DNA from: Klebsiella planticola ATCC 33531
GTDB lineage: Bacteria > Pseudomonadota > Gammaproteobacteria > Enterobacterales > Enterobacteriaceae
DNA length: 64,000 nucleotides
Direction of reading: 5' to 3'
NCBI RefSeq assembly: GCF_000735435.1
Contig: NZ_JMPP01000067.1
Location: 124,001 to 188,000 of the forward strand
Shown here: positions 54,860 through 63,504 of the stretch, one piece after another
Position numbering within the stretch: position 1 is the first letter of the stretch
Layout: each line of letters opens with the position of its first letter
Notes under the pieces: generated by a model
Told to the model about the DNA's origin: nothing
The model's database searches: none
The model's input: the letters and a program-made list of their open reading frames with translations, nothing else
Program-made: the position numbers and the translations under genes

Positions 54860-55315
54860 ATGGAAATCATTTTTGATCGCCGGTTAATCGCACTTGATCA
54901 GAACATTACCAGCGCCAGTCAGGCTATCGAATTATCCGGGACGCTGCTGGCCCGCCAGCAAATTTGTCGCCCCGAATACATCACCGCGATGCTCGACGTC
55001 TATAAGGATTTTGGTCCCGCCATTGTTATTGATAGCGGGCTGGCGATGCCCCACGCACGCCCCGAAAAGGGGGCCATCCGCACCGGTTTTTCTTTAATCA
55101 CCACCCGCCAGCCGCTTCACTTTGGTCACGAGGAGTTTGACCCGGTGAGCGTCATTATCGGTATCGCCGGCGCCGATGCCGATAACCATATAAAAATGAT
55201 CCAGATAATCGCCGCACTGATTGAATCAGATATTGTGTCGTTCCTTCGCGAAGAGCATGACATCAATGCCGTATTCAATTTCATCCACAATAAAATGGAG
55301 TCGTCATTATGTTAG
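54860..55315 (+). CDS. PTS EIIA component, mannitol/fructose (Ula/SgaA-like) type
   Basis: A 151-residue EIIA type-2 domain that accepts phosphate from HPr and passes it to EIIB. The phospho-His is His65 in GLAMPHARPEKGA. There is no fusion to other PTS domains. It overlaps the EIIB gene by 7 bp (frameshifted ATG before the stop). First gene of a five-gene operon. The type and the order IIA-IIB-IIC resemble the ascorbate PTS, but the sugar need not be ascorbate. Confidence 0.93.
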   Translation: MEIIFDRRLIALDQNITSASQAIELSGTLLARQQICRPEYITAMLDVYKDFGPAIVIDSGLAMPHARPEKGAIRTGFSLITTRQPLHFGHEEFDPVSVIIGIAGADADNHIKMIQIIAALIESDIVSFLREEHDINAVFNFIHNKMESSLC

Positions 55316-55596
55316 TTATCAGAACAGTTTGTGGTAACGGGATTGGCAGTTCATTAATGGCCGCAAGCAATGTCAAAAAAATATGTGATGAATTAGGGAT
55401 CAAAGCTGACGTCGCCTCCGTTGATTTTGCCAATGCCGTAGGAGAGAAAGCCGATCTCTATATCACCATCAAAGAATTAGCCAATCAGTTCCCTGCACAT
55501 TGTCAGGTCGCCATCATTCGCAGCTATGTACACAAAGCAAAAATTGCTGAAGATATTACCGACGCTCTGACAAAAATTGCTGCGACTCATTCTTAA
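55309..55596 (+). CDS. PTS EIIB component, ascorbate/galactitol (UlaB-like) type
   Basis: A 95-residue EIIB. The phospho-Cys is Cys8 in the N-terminal loop RTVCGNGIGSSLM, which is the P-loop signature of the lactose/ascorbate-like IIB fold. It is coupled to EIIA by overlap and followed by EIIC after 20 bp. Confidence 0.93.
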   Translation: MLVIRTVCGNGIGSSLMAASNVKKICDELGIKADVASVDFANAVGEKADLYITIKELANQFPAHCQVAIIRSYVHKAKIAEDITDALTKIAATHS

Positions 55597-55616
55597 TCAT
55601 TATTAAGGACACGATC

Positions 55617-57008
55617 ATGCAGGCTATACTCACATTCTTATCAGAAATATTCAGCCAACCCGCATTTCTGATGGGGATTATCGCATTTGTCGGTTTAGTG
55701 GCACTGCGCTCCCCCGGAAATAAACTTCTCACCGGTACCTTAAAGCCCATCCTCGGTTATTTAATGCTCAGCGCCGGCGCTGGGGTTATCGTTGCCAACC
55801 TCAATCCGCTCGGCGGAATTATCGAAGCCGGATTTAATATTCGCGGCGTTATTCCTAACAACGAGGCTATTGTTTCCGTCGCCCAGAAGGTACTGGGTGT
55901 GGAAACCATGAGTATATTGCTGTTAGGTTTTATTTTTAACCTGCTGATTGCCCGCTGCACTAAGTATAAATATATCTTCCTTACCGGTCACCACTCTTTC
56001 TTCCTCGCCTGTCTGTTCTCGGCGGTACTGCAGGCGGCAGAATTCCGCGGCTGGATGCTGGTATTGATTGGCGGATTCTTACTCGGCTCCTGGTCGGCGA
56101 TCTCTCCGGCAATTGGCCAACGCTATACCAAGCAGGTCACCGAAGATGGCGGCATTGCGATGGGGCACTTTGGCTCGCTGGGGTATTACATCTCCGCATG
56201 GATCGCCAGCAAAACCGGCAACCCGGCGAACTCTTTCGCCGATACCGAAATCTCTGAGAAATGGGGCTTTTTGCGTGATACCACGGTCACTACCGGGATC
56301 GTGATGTTCGTTATCTACTTTGTCTGTAGCGCCGTGGCCGGCACCGAATACCTGCGGACAATCACTGACCAGAACATGCTGATCTTCTCTATCCTGACCG
56401 GCCTGCAGTTTGCCGTCGGCGTCGCCATCGTCTACAACGGCGTGCGTCTGATCCTTGGCGATCTGGTACCGGCATTCCAGGGGATTAGCCAGAAGCTGAT
56501 TCCCGATTCGATTCCGGCCGTTGACTGCGCGGTGTTCTTTACGTTTAGCCCAACGGCGGTGGTCGTCGGTTTTATCAGCTCCTTTATCGGCGGTCTGGTC
56601 GGGATGCTGCTGCTGGGCGCCTTCGGCATGGCGCTGATCATTCCCGGTATGGTGCCGCATTTCTTCTGCGGCGGGACCTCCGGCGTTTTCGCCGACAAGC
56701 TGGGCGGCAAGCGGGGCTGCGTCATTGCCTCGTTCATTGGCGGCATCTTCCTCGCCTTCCTGCCGGCGATGTTGCTACCGGCTTTAGGCAGCCTGGGCTT
56801 TGAGAACAGTACCTTTGCCGATTTCGATTTCGCGGTATGGGGCATCATTATCGGTAATGCGTTTACCCAGTTTGGCCAGATAACCATCTATTTGATTTGC
56901 CTCGCCCTGCTCATCGCGCTGCTGGTGCCTTTCTGCTTCCGCTCAGTGCGCGTGGTAGGAGATACGCTCAGCTACGAAGCGCTCACGGCGAATAAGAAAA
57001 ATGAATAG
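55617..57008 (+). CDS. PTS EIIC component, UlaA/SgaT family
   Basis: A 463-residue membrane transporter of the ascorbate-type EIIC family, about eleven helices. Typical features: SPGNKLLTGTLKPILGYLML, FLTGHHSFFLACL, GHFGSLGYYISAW and the helical-hairpin-like GTSGVFADKLGGKRGC. Length is close to that of UlaA (465). Imports and phosphorylates an unknown sugar with the EIIA and EIIB above. The kinase gene follows after a 62-bp spacer holding a strong hairpin. Confidence 0.92.
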   Translation: MQAILTFLSEIFSQPAFLMGIIAFVGLVALRSPGNKLLTGTLKPILGYLMLSAGAGVIVANLNPLGGIIEAGFNIRGVIPNNEAIVSVAQKVLGVETMSILLLGFIFNLLIARCTKYKYIFLTGHHSFFLACLFSAVLQAAEFRGWMLVLIGGFLLGSWSAISPAIGQRYTKQVTEDGGIAMGHFGSLGYYISAWIASKTGNPANSFADTEISEKWGFLRDTTVTTGIVMFVIYFVCSAVAGTEYLRTITDQNMLIFSILTGLQFAVGVAIVYNGVRLILGDLVPAFQGISQKLIPDSIPAVDCAVFFTFSPTAVVVGFISSFIGGLVGMLLLGAFGMALIIPGMVPHFFCGGTSGVFADKLGGKRGCVIASFIGGIFLAFLPAMLLPALGSLGFENSTFADFDFAVWGIIIGNAFTQFGQITIYLICLALLIALLVPFCFRSVRVVGDTLSYEALTANKKNE

Positions 57009-57022
57009 GGTTTCATTTTTCC

Positions 57023-57046
57023 CTGCGGGAAGCATTCTTCCCGCAG
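57023..57046 (+). other. intercistronic stem-loop between EIIC and kinase genes
   Basis: A perfect 10-bp stem CTGCGGGAAG-CATT-CTTCCCGCAG with no U-tract after it. It is likely an mRNA-stabilising or processing hairpin that lets transporter and enzyme genes be expressed at different levels. Confidence 0.7.
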
Positions 57047-57070
57047 CTGACGACATTATCAGGAGTAGTT

Positions 57071-58033
57071 ATGGCTATATTGTCCATAGGTTTTTCATGT
57101 TTTGATCAGTTCTTCTTTCTGAATGAGTGGCCGCAGGAAAACACCAAAAACTTCTGCCACGACTTTATTGAAAGCGGCGGCGGTCCGGCGGCAAATGCCG
57201 CATGGCTGCTGGGATTATGGGGCGAGGATGTCTATTACATCGGTCATCTAAATGCGGATATTTACGGTCAGCGTATCGTCGATGAATTTGCTCAGGCCGG
57301 AGTCGATACCAGCCACATCGTCTTTTCCGATGAGATGATCACCCCGCTGGCGTCGGTGCTGGTTAACCGTTTAACGGGCTCGCGAACCATTATTACCCGT
57401 AAAATGCAAACGCCACCTTCGCTGACCTACGATCAAAAACTGAAACTTGACGATCTCGCACAGCGCCTTATTGCTTCAGAAGAGCCGGTTACTCTGTTAA
57501 TTGATGGTCACGAAGCCGAAATCAGCGAGTATTTAATTAAAAAACTCCCCTCGGCCCGCGTGGTCATGGATGGCGGTTCGTTACGCGCCAGTAATATCAA
57601 ACTGGCGGCCTGGACAGATTATTTCGTCGTCAGCGAACATTTCGCCAGAGACTATATGAGCTACCGTGCGCTGAGCACAGAGAAAGAGCTAAAAACAGCG
57701 CTTCTCGAACTGAATAAAATCTGCCGGGGCGAGGCTTTTATTACTCTTGGAGAAAAAGGCTGTGCCTTTTTAAAGAGCGGGATGCTGCATATTGTTCCCG
57801 CCTGGCAATGTCAGGCCGTCGATACGACCGGCGCCGGCGATGTTTTTCATGGTGCTTTCACTTACGGCGTTCATTATTCATGGCATATCGATAATATTAT
57901 TCTTTTTGCCAGCCTGACCGCCGCAATCTCTATTGAGAAAAAAGGTGTTCGTGAATCCATGCCGGATCTTGCCGTTGTTCATAACGCATTAAACAGCTAC
58001 GAAAGAAACTTAACGCAGTATTTTGATGAATAA
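57071..58033 (+). CDS. PfkB-family carbohydrate kinase
   Basis: A 320-residue ribokinase-fold kinase. The substrate-side GG motif lies in ESGGGPAANAAWLLG (34-48), and the second PfkB signature with catalytic Asp257 in DTTGAGDVFHGAF. Beside a ketose-bisphosphate aldolase, it most likely adds the second phosphate to a ketose monophosphate made by the PTS. It starts 62 bp after EIIC with AGGAGT as ribosome binding site and is followed by the aldolase after 17 bp. Confidence 0.92.
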   Translation: MAILSIGFSCFDQFFFLNEWPQENTKNFCHDFIESGGGPAANAAWLLGLWGEDVYYIGHLNADIYGQRIVDEFAQAGVDTSHIVFSDEMITPLASVLVNRLTGSRTIITRKMQTPPSLTYDQKLKLDDLAQRLIASEEPVTLLIDGHEAEISEYLIKKLPSARVVMDGGSLRASNIKLAAWTDYFVVSEHFARDYMSYRALSTEKELKTALLELNKICRGEAFITLGEKGCAFLKSGMLHIVPAWQCQAVDTTGAGDVFHGAFTYGVHYSWHIDNIILFASLTAAISIEKKGVRESMPDLAVVHNALNSYERNLTQYFDE

Positions 58034-58050
58034 TTAATTCCGAGGTGATT

Positions 58051-58911
58051 ATGTTAGTTTCTATGAAGGACATGCTTCAGCATGCCCTACGGGACGGTTA
58101 TGCCGTAGGGCAGTTCAATATTAATAATCTGGAATGGGTTGGCGCCGTATTAAGCACCGGGCAACAGCTCCGCTCCCCCATTATTTTGGGCGTTTCCGGC
58201 GGCACGGTAAAACATATGCTGGGCCTGAAATGCATTCACGACATCGTGGTGAATGCGATGGACTATCTACAGATTGATATTCCGGTCGCCTTGCATCTCG
58301 ATCACGGGACCACGCGCGAGGCCTGTGAAGCGGCCATTGAAGCTGGCTTTAGCTCAATTATGTTTGATGGCTCCCATTTACCGTTTGCGGAAAACCTGGC
58401 GATCACCCGCCATCTGGTCGACCTGGCGCACAGCAGAGGCATCTCCGTCGAAGCCGAGCTGGGAACCATTGCCGGCAGTGAAGATGGCATCGTGAATTCT
58501 GAGGTTATCTATGCCGATCCGCAGGAGTGCTTTACCCTGGTCAGCGAAACGCAGGTAGACTGCCTCGCCGCCGCGCTCGGTTCTACGCACGGGCTTTATA
58601 AAGGGAAGGCTAAACTCGGCTTTGCCGAAATGAAAGCCATATCAGAGCTGGTCAAGGTGCCGCTGGTACTTCACGGCGGGACTGGCATTGCTGACGACGA
58701 TATACGCAAAGCGATTGCCTGCGGTACGGCAAAAATTAACGTCAACACCGAGAATATGTACGCCTGGTGTGAAGCCGTGAAAGCGCTGTTTGCCGCCGAT
58801 AACGGCCACGATATTAACGATCCGCGCAAAGTTATCCAGCAAGGCTTGCTGCCCGTACGCGAGATGGTTGCCCGCCGGATCCAGCTATTTGGCTCTCAGA
58901 ACCGAGGCTAA
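58051..58911 (+). CDS. class II ketose-bisphosphate aldolase (FbaA/GatY/KbaY family)
   Basis: A 286-residue zinc aldolase. Catalytic Asp84 and zinc ligand His85 (LHLDHGTT), with further zinc His180 (GSTHGLYKG) and His208 (LHGGTG). The C-terminal INVNTENMY segment binds the second phosphate. Size fits the GatY/KbaY/tagatose-bisphosphate or fructose-bisphosphate group rather than the longer E. coli FbaA. The start is ATG at 58051 after GAGGTG; an in-frame GTG lies 6 bp upstream. It ends the operon; the product would be DHAP plus an aldehyde. Confidence 0.92.
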   Translation: MLVSMKDMLQHALRDGYAVGQFNINNLEWVGAVLSTGQQLRSPIILGVSGGTVKHMLGLKCIHDIVVNAMDYLQIDIPVALHLDHGTTREACEAAIEAGFSSIMFDGSHLPFAENLAITRHLVDLAHSRGISVEAELGTIAGSEDGIVNSEVIYADPQECFTLVSETQVDCLAAALGSTHGLYKGKAKLGFAEMKAISELVKVPLVLHGGTGIADDDIRKAIACGTAKINVNTENMYAWCEAVKALFAADNGHDINDPRKVIQQGLLPVREMVARRIQLFGSQNRG

Positions 58912-58950
58912 GTCCGGCATTATCATTGATGCACAAGCAGATGGTTGCGC

Positions 58951-58988
58951 TACGCGCTCCCCCGGCGATCTGGCCTGAGGAGCGCGTA
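58951..58988. repeat. inverted repeat between aldolase and amidohydrolase genes
   Basis: Perfect 10-bp arms TACGCGCTCC (58951-58960) and GGAGCGCGTA (58979-58988) have an 18-nt loop; outer GGTT and AACC can add to the stem. It lies between convergent genes and has no U-run, so it may be a 3'-end structure for both transcripts. Confidence 0.55.
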
Positions 58989-59001
58989 AACCTGGAAGAG
59001 G

Positions 59002-60870
59002 CTAAAACGCGAAGCAGGAACAGCCCATCACGCCCCAGAACGCCTGTTCGTCCGACACCGGCACCGACGACTTACGGGCAATATCATGCTGATGACCGTG
59101 CACGCCGCAGCTGCCGCAGCACTGGTGCATCTGTACTATCGCCCCGATTTTCGCCGCCGCAGGCGGAGCGGAACGATAGTGGCCCGGCACCTTAACCACC
59201 GGAGACCACTCCGGCAGAACAGGAATCGGCGGCGGCGCCAGCGGGGAGAAATGCCCTGCGGCATAAACCACTTTGCCATCGACCACCGTCAGCACCGACT
59301 CAATGTCTTTGATCTCCTCTTCCGGCACGCTGAAATAGTCTTTGGACAGCACCACCAGATCGGCCAGCTGATCTTTCTCAATACGCCCTTTTTTGCCCTG
59401 TTCACTGGAGAACCAGGCGCTGCCCGCGGTCCACAGTTCCAGCGCCACCTCGCGCGGCAGACGGTTACTCTCGTCATACATCGCCATGCCGCCCACGGTA
59501 CGCCCGGAGACCAGCCAGTAGAGCGCGGTCCACGGGTTGTAGCTTGCGACACGCGTCGCATCGGTCCCCAGCCCCACCGGCACGTCCAGCTCCAGCATTT
59601 TCGCCACCGGCGGCGTATGCTTGACCGCATCTTTGCCATAGCGATCGACAAAATATTCGCCCTGAAAAGCCATTCGGTGCTGCACCGCGATACCGCCGCC
59701 GAGCGCCTTCACGCGTTCAATATTCCGCTCGGTAATGGTCTCCGCATGGTCAAAGAACCAGTGCAGACCGTTAAACGGAATATCGCGATTCACCTTCTCA
59801 AAAACATCCAGCATCCGGCTGATGGATTCATCATAGGTCGCATGCAGGCGGAACGGCCAGCGGTGCTCCACCAGATGGCGTACCACCCGCTCCAGCTCAT
59901 CTTCCATCCCTTGCGGCAGATCCGGACGCGGCTGCAGGAAATCTTCAAAATCCGCCGCCGAGAAGACCAGCATTTCGCCGGCGCCGTTGGCACGGAAAAA
60001 GTCGGTCCCCTGCCCCGGTTTCAGCATATCGGTCCAGCGTTCGAAATCATCCAGCTCCTGTTTTGGCCGCTGGGTAAACAGGTTATAGGCAATACGCACG
60101 GTCATCTGCTCTTGCGCATGCAGCTGTTCAATAATTTCATAATCTTCCGGATAGTTCTGGAAACCGCCCCCGGCATCAATCGCGCTGGTAAGGCCAAGCC
60201 GGTTCAGCTCACGCATAAACTGACGCGTCGAATTGACCTGCAGCTCCAGCGGCAACTTCGGCCCTTTCGCCAGGGTCGCATAGAGAATCATCGCGTTAGG
60301 TTTGGCGATCAGCATCCCGGTGGGGTTACCGTGGCTATCGCGCACGATTTCACCGCCGGCCGGATCCGGCGTCTCTTTGGTGTAACCCACGGCCTTCAGC
60401 GCCGCACGGTTCAGCAGCGCGCGATCGTAGAGATGGAGGACAAATACCGGCGTATCCGGCGCCGCCTCGTTCAACTCCTCGAGGGTGGGCATACGCCGTT
60501 CGGCGAACTGAAATTCACTCCAGCCGCCGACAACGCGCACCCACTGCGGAGACGGCGTGCGATCGGCCTGATCTTTCAGCATGCGCAGCGCGTCGGCCAG
60601 CGACGGAACCCCCTCCCAGCGCAACTCGAGATTATAATTCAGCCCGCCGCGGATCAGGTGCAGGTGGGAATCGTTCAGACCGGGGATCACCGTATGACCT
60701 TGTAGATCAACTATCTGTGTCCCTTGCGCAGCAAAACTCATGATCCGATCGCTGCTGCCGGTGGCGAGGATCTTGCCGTTGGCGATGGCGATCGCCTCGG
60801 TCAACGGATTAGTGCGGTCGAGTGTATGAATTCGGCCGTTGGTAAGGATCAGTGTGGCAGTTTGCGACAT
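59002..60870 (-). CDS. amidohydrolase (YtcJ-like, Amidohydro_3) with Cys/His-rich tail
   Basis: A 622-residue metal-dependent hydrolase. The N-terminal metal motif is HLH (His69, His71 in GLNDSHLHLIRGG). Further His/Asp candidates lie in WFFDHAETIT and GLGTDATRVAS. The substrate is unknown; YtcJ-like enzymes act on amides and N-formyl compounds. Beyond the normal end (VVDGKVVYAAG) lies a ~75-residue extension with Pro-rich spacer and Cys584, Cys585, Cys588, His591, His593, His595, Cys617 and Cys619, likely a metal site. It is followed by no gene on its strand; upstream is the ABM-domain gene after 24 bp. Confidence 0.88.
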   Translation of the reverse strand: MSQTATLILTNGRIHTLDRTNPLTEAIAIANGKILATGSSDRIMSFAAQGTQIVDLQGHTVIPGLNDSHLHLIRGGLNYNLELRWEGVPSLADALRMLKDQADRTPSPQWVRVVGGWSEFQFAERRMPTLEELNEAAPDTPVFVLHLYDRALLNRAALKAVGYTKETPDPAGGEIVRDSHGNPTGMLIAKPNAMILYATLAKGPKLPLELQVNSTRQFMRELNRLGLTSAIDAGGGFQNYPEDYEIIEQLHAQEQMTVRIAYNLFTQRPKQELDDFERWTDMLKPGQGTDFFRANGAGEMLVFSAADFEDFLQPRPDLPQGMEDELERVVRHLVEHRWPFRLHATYDESISRMLDVFEKVNRDIPFNGLHWFFDHAETITERNIERVKALGGGIAVQHRMAFQGEYFVDRYGKDAVKHTPPVAKMLELDVPVGLGTDATRVASYNPWTALYWLVSGRTVGGMAMYDESNRLPREVALELWTAGSAWFSSEQGKKGRIEKDQLADLVVLSKDYFSVPEEEIKDIESVLTVVDGKVVYAAGHFSPLAPPPIPVLPEWSPVVKVPGHYRSAPPAAAKIGAIVQMHQCCGSCGVHGHQHDIARKSSVPVSDEQAFWGVMGCSCFAF

Positions 60871-60894
60871 AACGCTCTCCTTCAGGAGGCTGAC

Positions 60895-61440
60895 TCAGTT
60901 TTTCTTTAACCAGCCAGCAAACAGACGGGTCACGATGGGCATCCAGAACCAGACCACCAGCGCGACCACACAGGCATCATTTATCAAATGCAGCAGCAGG
61001 CTTCCCCGCAATGAGGGAAGGAACATCCCGGTCAGCCAGGGCACCAGGTTAGTGCTGGGAAAGATCACCAGCAGCGTAATCAGAAACTGCTTCCAGCGCA
61101 GCGGCTGGCGTACGTTCGCCGCCGGTGGAGTGAACCAGAAGGCCGACTCGGTCCGCACTTCCGTGCGATCGCCTTCATTGAGCAGCGGCGCAATTTCCGC
61201 GACCAGTTCGCGACGCGTTTCTGACTGCGTCCAGGCATAGAGGTGTTCAATGGTGTCAAAACGAATAATGACGCTCCATAAATTCTGCCCGGCGGTCGGG
61301 CGAATCACGTTAGCGCCCAGATGGCCGGGAAACTCTGCCGCGACAGGCATAATTTTACCTAACCATTGCTCATAGCGTTCCCCGTGTTCAGGGTCGAGCG
61401 TATGGCTTATTACCAGGGTCACCGATTTCTGTTGCGTCAT
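60895..61440 (-). CDS. ABM-domain protein with C-terminal membrane helices
   Basis: A 181-residue protein. Residues ~5-100 form an antibiotic-biosynthesis-monooxygenase (dimeric alpha/beta barrel) domain (VTLVISHTLDPEHGERYEQWL; SVIIRFDTIEHLYAWTQS). Residues ~118-175 hold two hydrophobic helices (FLITLLVIFPSTNLVPWLTGM; ACVVALVVWFWMPIV), so it is membrane-anchored. This layout is seen in small YhfX/YgiN-unlike ABM proteins of unknown function. It lies 24 bp upstream of the amidohydrolase gene on the same strand; the two are probably co-transcribed. Confidence 0.83.
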   Translation of the reverse strand: MTQQKSVTLVISHTLDPEHGERYEQWLGKIMPVAAEFPGHLGANVIRPTAGQNLWSVIIRFDTIEHLYAWTQSETRRELVAEIAPLLNEGDRTEVRTESAFWFTPPAANVRQPLRWKQFLITLLVIFPSTNLVPWLTGMFLPSLRGSLLLHLINDACVVALVVWFWMPIVTRLFAGWLKKN

Positions 61441-61508
61441 GACCGGGCTCCTTGCTGCGGAGAACGGCGGGATTTCCCCCCTTCTCCATCAATGACAATA
61501 CATAAAAT

Positions 61509-61622
61509 CATTCATGCTGCGTCGAGGCGGCAAGCTTGTACGCCCCCGGTCACTGACATAAGCCAGCGACCGGGGCGGGCAAACGAAGGCCACACAGAGA
61601 CAGCCTGAAGGACGAAGTGTAT
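61509..61622 (+). repeat. dispersed repeat, copy 3 (114 bp)
   Basis: Begins CATTCATGCTGCGTCGAGGC and ends GACAGCCTGAAGGACGAAGT then GTAT. It is the same size as copy 1, with an internal dyad CCCCGGTC/GACCGGGG. Its right end touches the stop codon (61623) of the YcaC-like gene. It fills most of the 182-bp gap to the ABM gene. Confidence 0.83.
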
Positions 61623-62264
61623 TCAGGCTTTACGTTCCGGCGCGCCGTGTACCATGGTATAGGCATAATCCACGCCCATCCCGTAAGCGCCGCTGTGTTC
61701 GCGAACCAGATCCATGACCGCGTCATACGTCTCTTTGCGTGACCAGTCGCGCTGGTATTCCAGCAATACCTGCTGCCAGGTGACCGGAACAGCGCCGGCC
61801 TGCACCATGCGATCAATTGACCGTTCATGGGCGTCAACGGAGGTGCCGCCGGAGGTGTCGGTAACCACGTAGACTTCAAACCCCTCTTCCAAAGCCATCA
61901 GCGCCGGGAAGGTCAGGCACACTTCGGTCCACAGCGCAGAAATAATCAATTTTTTGCGTCCGGTGGCTTTGACCGCCTTAACAAAAGCGGCATCTTCCCA
62001 GGAGTTCATCGACGTACGTTCAATCGGTTTAACCTGCGGATGGACCGCCAGTAATTCTGGCCAGATATAGCCGCTAAAACTTTTGGTCTCAACGGAAGTA
62101 TAAATAACCGGAACATTAAAAATCTTGCCGGCTTTCGCCAGGGCAACGGTGTTGTTTTTCAGCGTCTGACGGTCAATATTGGCAACGCCAAACGACATCT
62201 GCGGCTGATGGTCAATAAAGATTAGGGCAGAGTTGGTTGGATCGATCAGTTCCCGAATAGACAT
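61623..62264 (-). CDS. isochorismatase-family cysteine hydrolase, YcaC-like
   Basis: A 213-residue hydrolase of the isochorismatase-like fold. The acid Asp18 (LIFIDHQPQ) and nucleophile Cys116 (ALWTEVCLTFPAL) are present. Length and motifs fit E. coli YcaC, an octameric enzyme of unknown substrate. The LysR gene is divergent across a 337-bp gap and is the likely regulator. A separate repeat element lies between this gene and the ABM gene, so co-transcription with them is uncertain. Confidence 0.9.
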   Translation of the reverse strand: MSIRELIDPTNSALIFIDHQPQMSFGVANIDRQTLKNNTVALAKAGKIFNVPVIYTSVETKSFSGYIWPELLAVHPQVKPIERTSMNSWEDAAFVKAVKATGRKKLIISALWTEVCLTFPALMALEEGFEVYVVTDTSGGTSVDAHERSIDRMVQAGAVPVTWQQVLLEYQRDWSRKETYDAVMDLVREHSGAYGMGVDYAYTMVHGAPERKA

Positions 62265-62601
62265 GACATACCTTCTTAATCAATAAGTTAAAGAGATATA
62301 AAACAAGTTACTGTGGGTCTGAATCGTGAAGGATAAAGCATGCTGAGTATAGTCAGTTATTTCTAACGAGTTATTAAAGAAATTCTCCGTGCTATTGCTA
62401 AATGTATAAGCTACGGGCGATAAATTTCAGACGTATGAAGGCGGAAAGAGAGGAAGATAATGGGGTAAAAATATAAAAACCTGGCTGTCTGGTTAGCAAT
62501 GCTTATCAAAAATTTACGCGAAAGGGTTCTAAATTATTCACTGGCATTGACCATCCGGCTTCGGTAAAACTGAGTCACCCTAGTTAACCGGTAAGTAATG
62601 G
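62265..62601. promoter_or_regulatory. divergent control region of YcaC-like and LysR genes
   Basis: A 337-bp AT-rich region without a gene. ATTTCT (62359-62364) and AGAAAT (62378-62383) form an inverted repeat with 13-nt spacing, close to the T-N11-A type sites bound by LysR regulators. Both promoters should lie here; the -10 elements could not be assigned. Confidence 0.5.
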
Positions 62602-63504
62602 ATGCGCTTAAACCTTGATGTTCTGCTGATTCTGGACGCGTTAGATACCCACGGGTCTTTCGCCACCGCCGCAGAGTCGTTGTATAAGACCCCTGCCGCC
62701 CTGAGCTATATGATCCAGAAGCTGGAAAGCGATCTGGATATCACTCTGCTGGATCGCAGCGGTCATCGGGCGAAATTTACCGATACCGGCCGAATGGTGC
62801 TGGAAAAGGGTCGTTTGCTGCTCAACGCCGCAAAAGATCTGGAAAAACAGGCCGTCCAGCTGGAAGCCGGCTGGGAGCGGGATCTGGATATCGCGCTCGA
62901 TGCCTCTTTCCCTTTTGAACGTCTGCTGCCGCTGATCGACGCTTTTTACGCGCAAAACCCGCAAACCCGGCTCAACTTTACCCACCATACGCTTGCCGGC
63001 TCCTGGGAAGAGCTGACCCGTAACGGCGCAGATATTATTCTCGGCGCCATCAACGAACCGCCCACCTCCGCCGAATGGTCGTGGAAAATGGTCGGCGCGC
63101 TGGATAATGTCTTCGTTGTCGCCCCCGCTCACCCGCTCGCCGAAGCGACGCAGCCGCTCAACAACAAGCAGCTGAGCCTGCATCGCGCGGTGGTGATTAG
63201 CGACAGCGCCCGCTATTGCCATCCGCTCAACAGCAACCTCCTCGCTGAACAGCCGCAAATTCGCGTCGACGATTTTGCCAGCAAGGTGGCGCTGCTGCGC
63301 GCCGGGCTGGGCTGCGGTTTTTTACCTCGCCATATCGCACAGCCGTGGCTGGAGAACGGGGAGCTGATAGAAAAGCCGGTTCTCTCCTGCCGCGAGAAAG
63401 ATCTCACCTATATCGCCTGGCGCAGCGATAACGACGGCCTCGCCCAGCGCTGGTGGCGGGAGGCGATTCTCCGCGACCCGTTCCTGAACCAGCTCTACTC
63501 CTGA
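62602..63504 (+). CDS. LysR-family transcriptional regulator
   Basis: A 300-residue regulator. The N-terminal HTH is at residues 3-60 ([38 protein letters not shown]), and the substrate-binding domain spans ~90-290 with cleft residues such as [20 protein letters not shown]. The start is ATG at 62602; no strong ribosome binding site is seen (GGTAAGTA). It is divergent from the YcaC-like gene, its likely target. Its stop overlaps the malZ 3' end by 10 bp on the opposite strand. Confidence 0.92.
   Translation: MRLNLDVLLILDALDTHGSFATAAESLYKTPAALSYMIQKLESDLDITLLDRSGHRAKFTDTGRMVLEKGRLLLNAAKDLEKQAVQLEAGWERDLDIALDASFPFERLLPLIDAFYAQNPQTRLNFTHHTLAGSWEELTRNGADIILGAINEPPTSAEWSWKMVGALDNVFVVAPAHPLAEATQPLNNKQLSLHRAVVISDSARYCHPLNSNLLAEQPQIRVDDFASKVALLRAGLGCGFLPRHIAQPWLENGELIEKPVLSCREKDLTYIAWRSDNDGLAQRWWREAILRDPFLNQLYS

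Noticed and set aside
54860-57008. Naming the PTS genes ulaC, ulaB and ulaA
   Set aside because: The fold family fits, but the neighbouring kinase and aldolase do not belong to ascorbate breakdown (no UlaD, UlaE or UlaF-like genes), so the ascorbate names would mislead.
59086-60705. 539-codon open frame opposite the amidohydrolase
   Set aside because: Arg/His/Gln-rich translation without recognisable domain; the minus-strand frame is a clear enzyme family with correct metal motifs.
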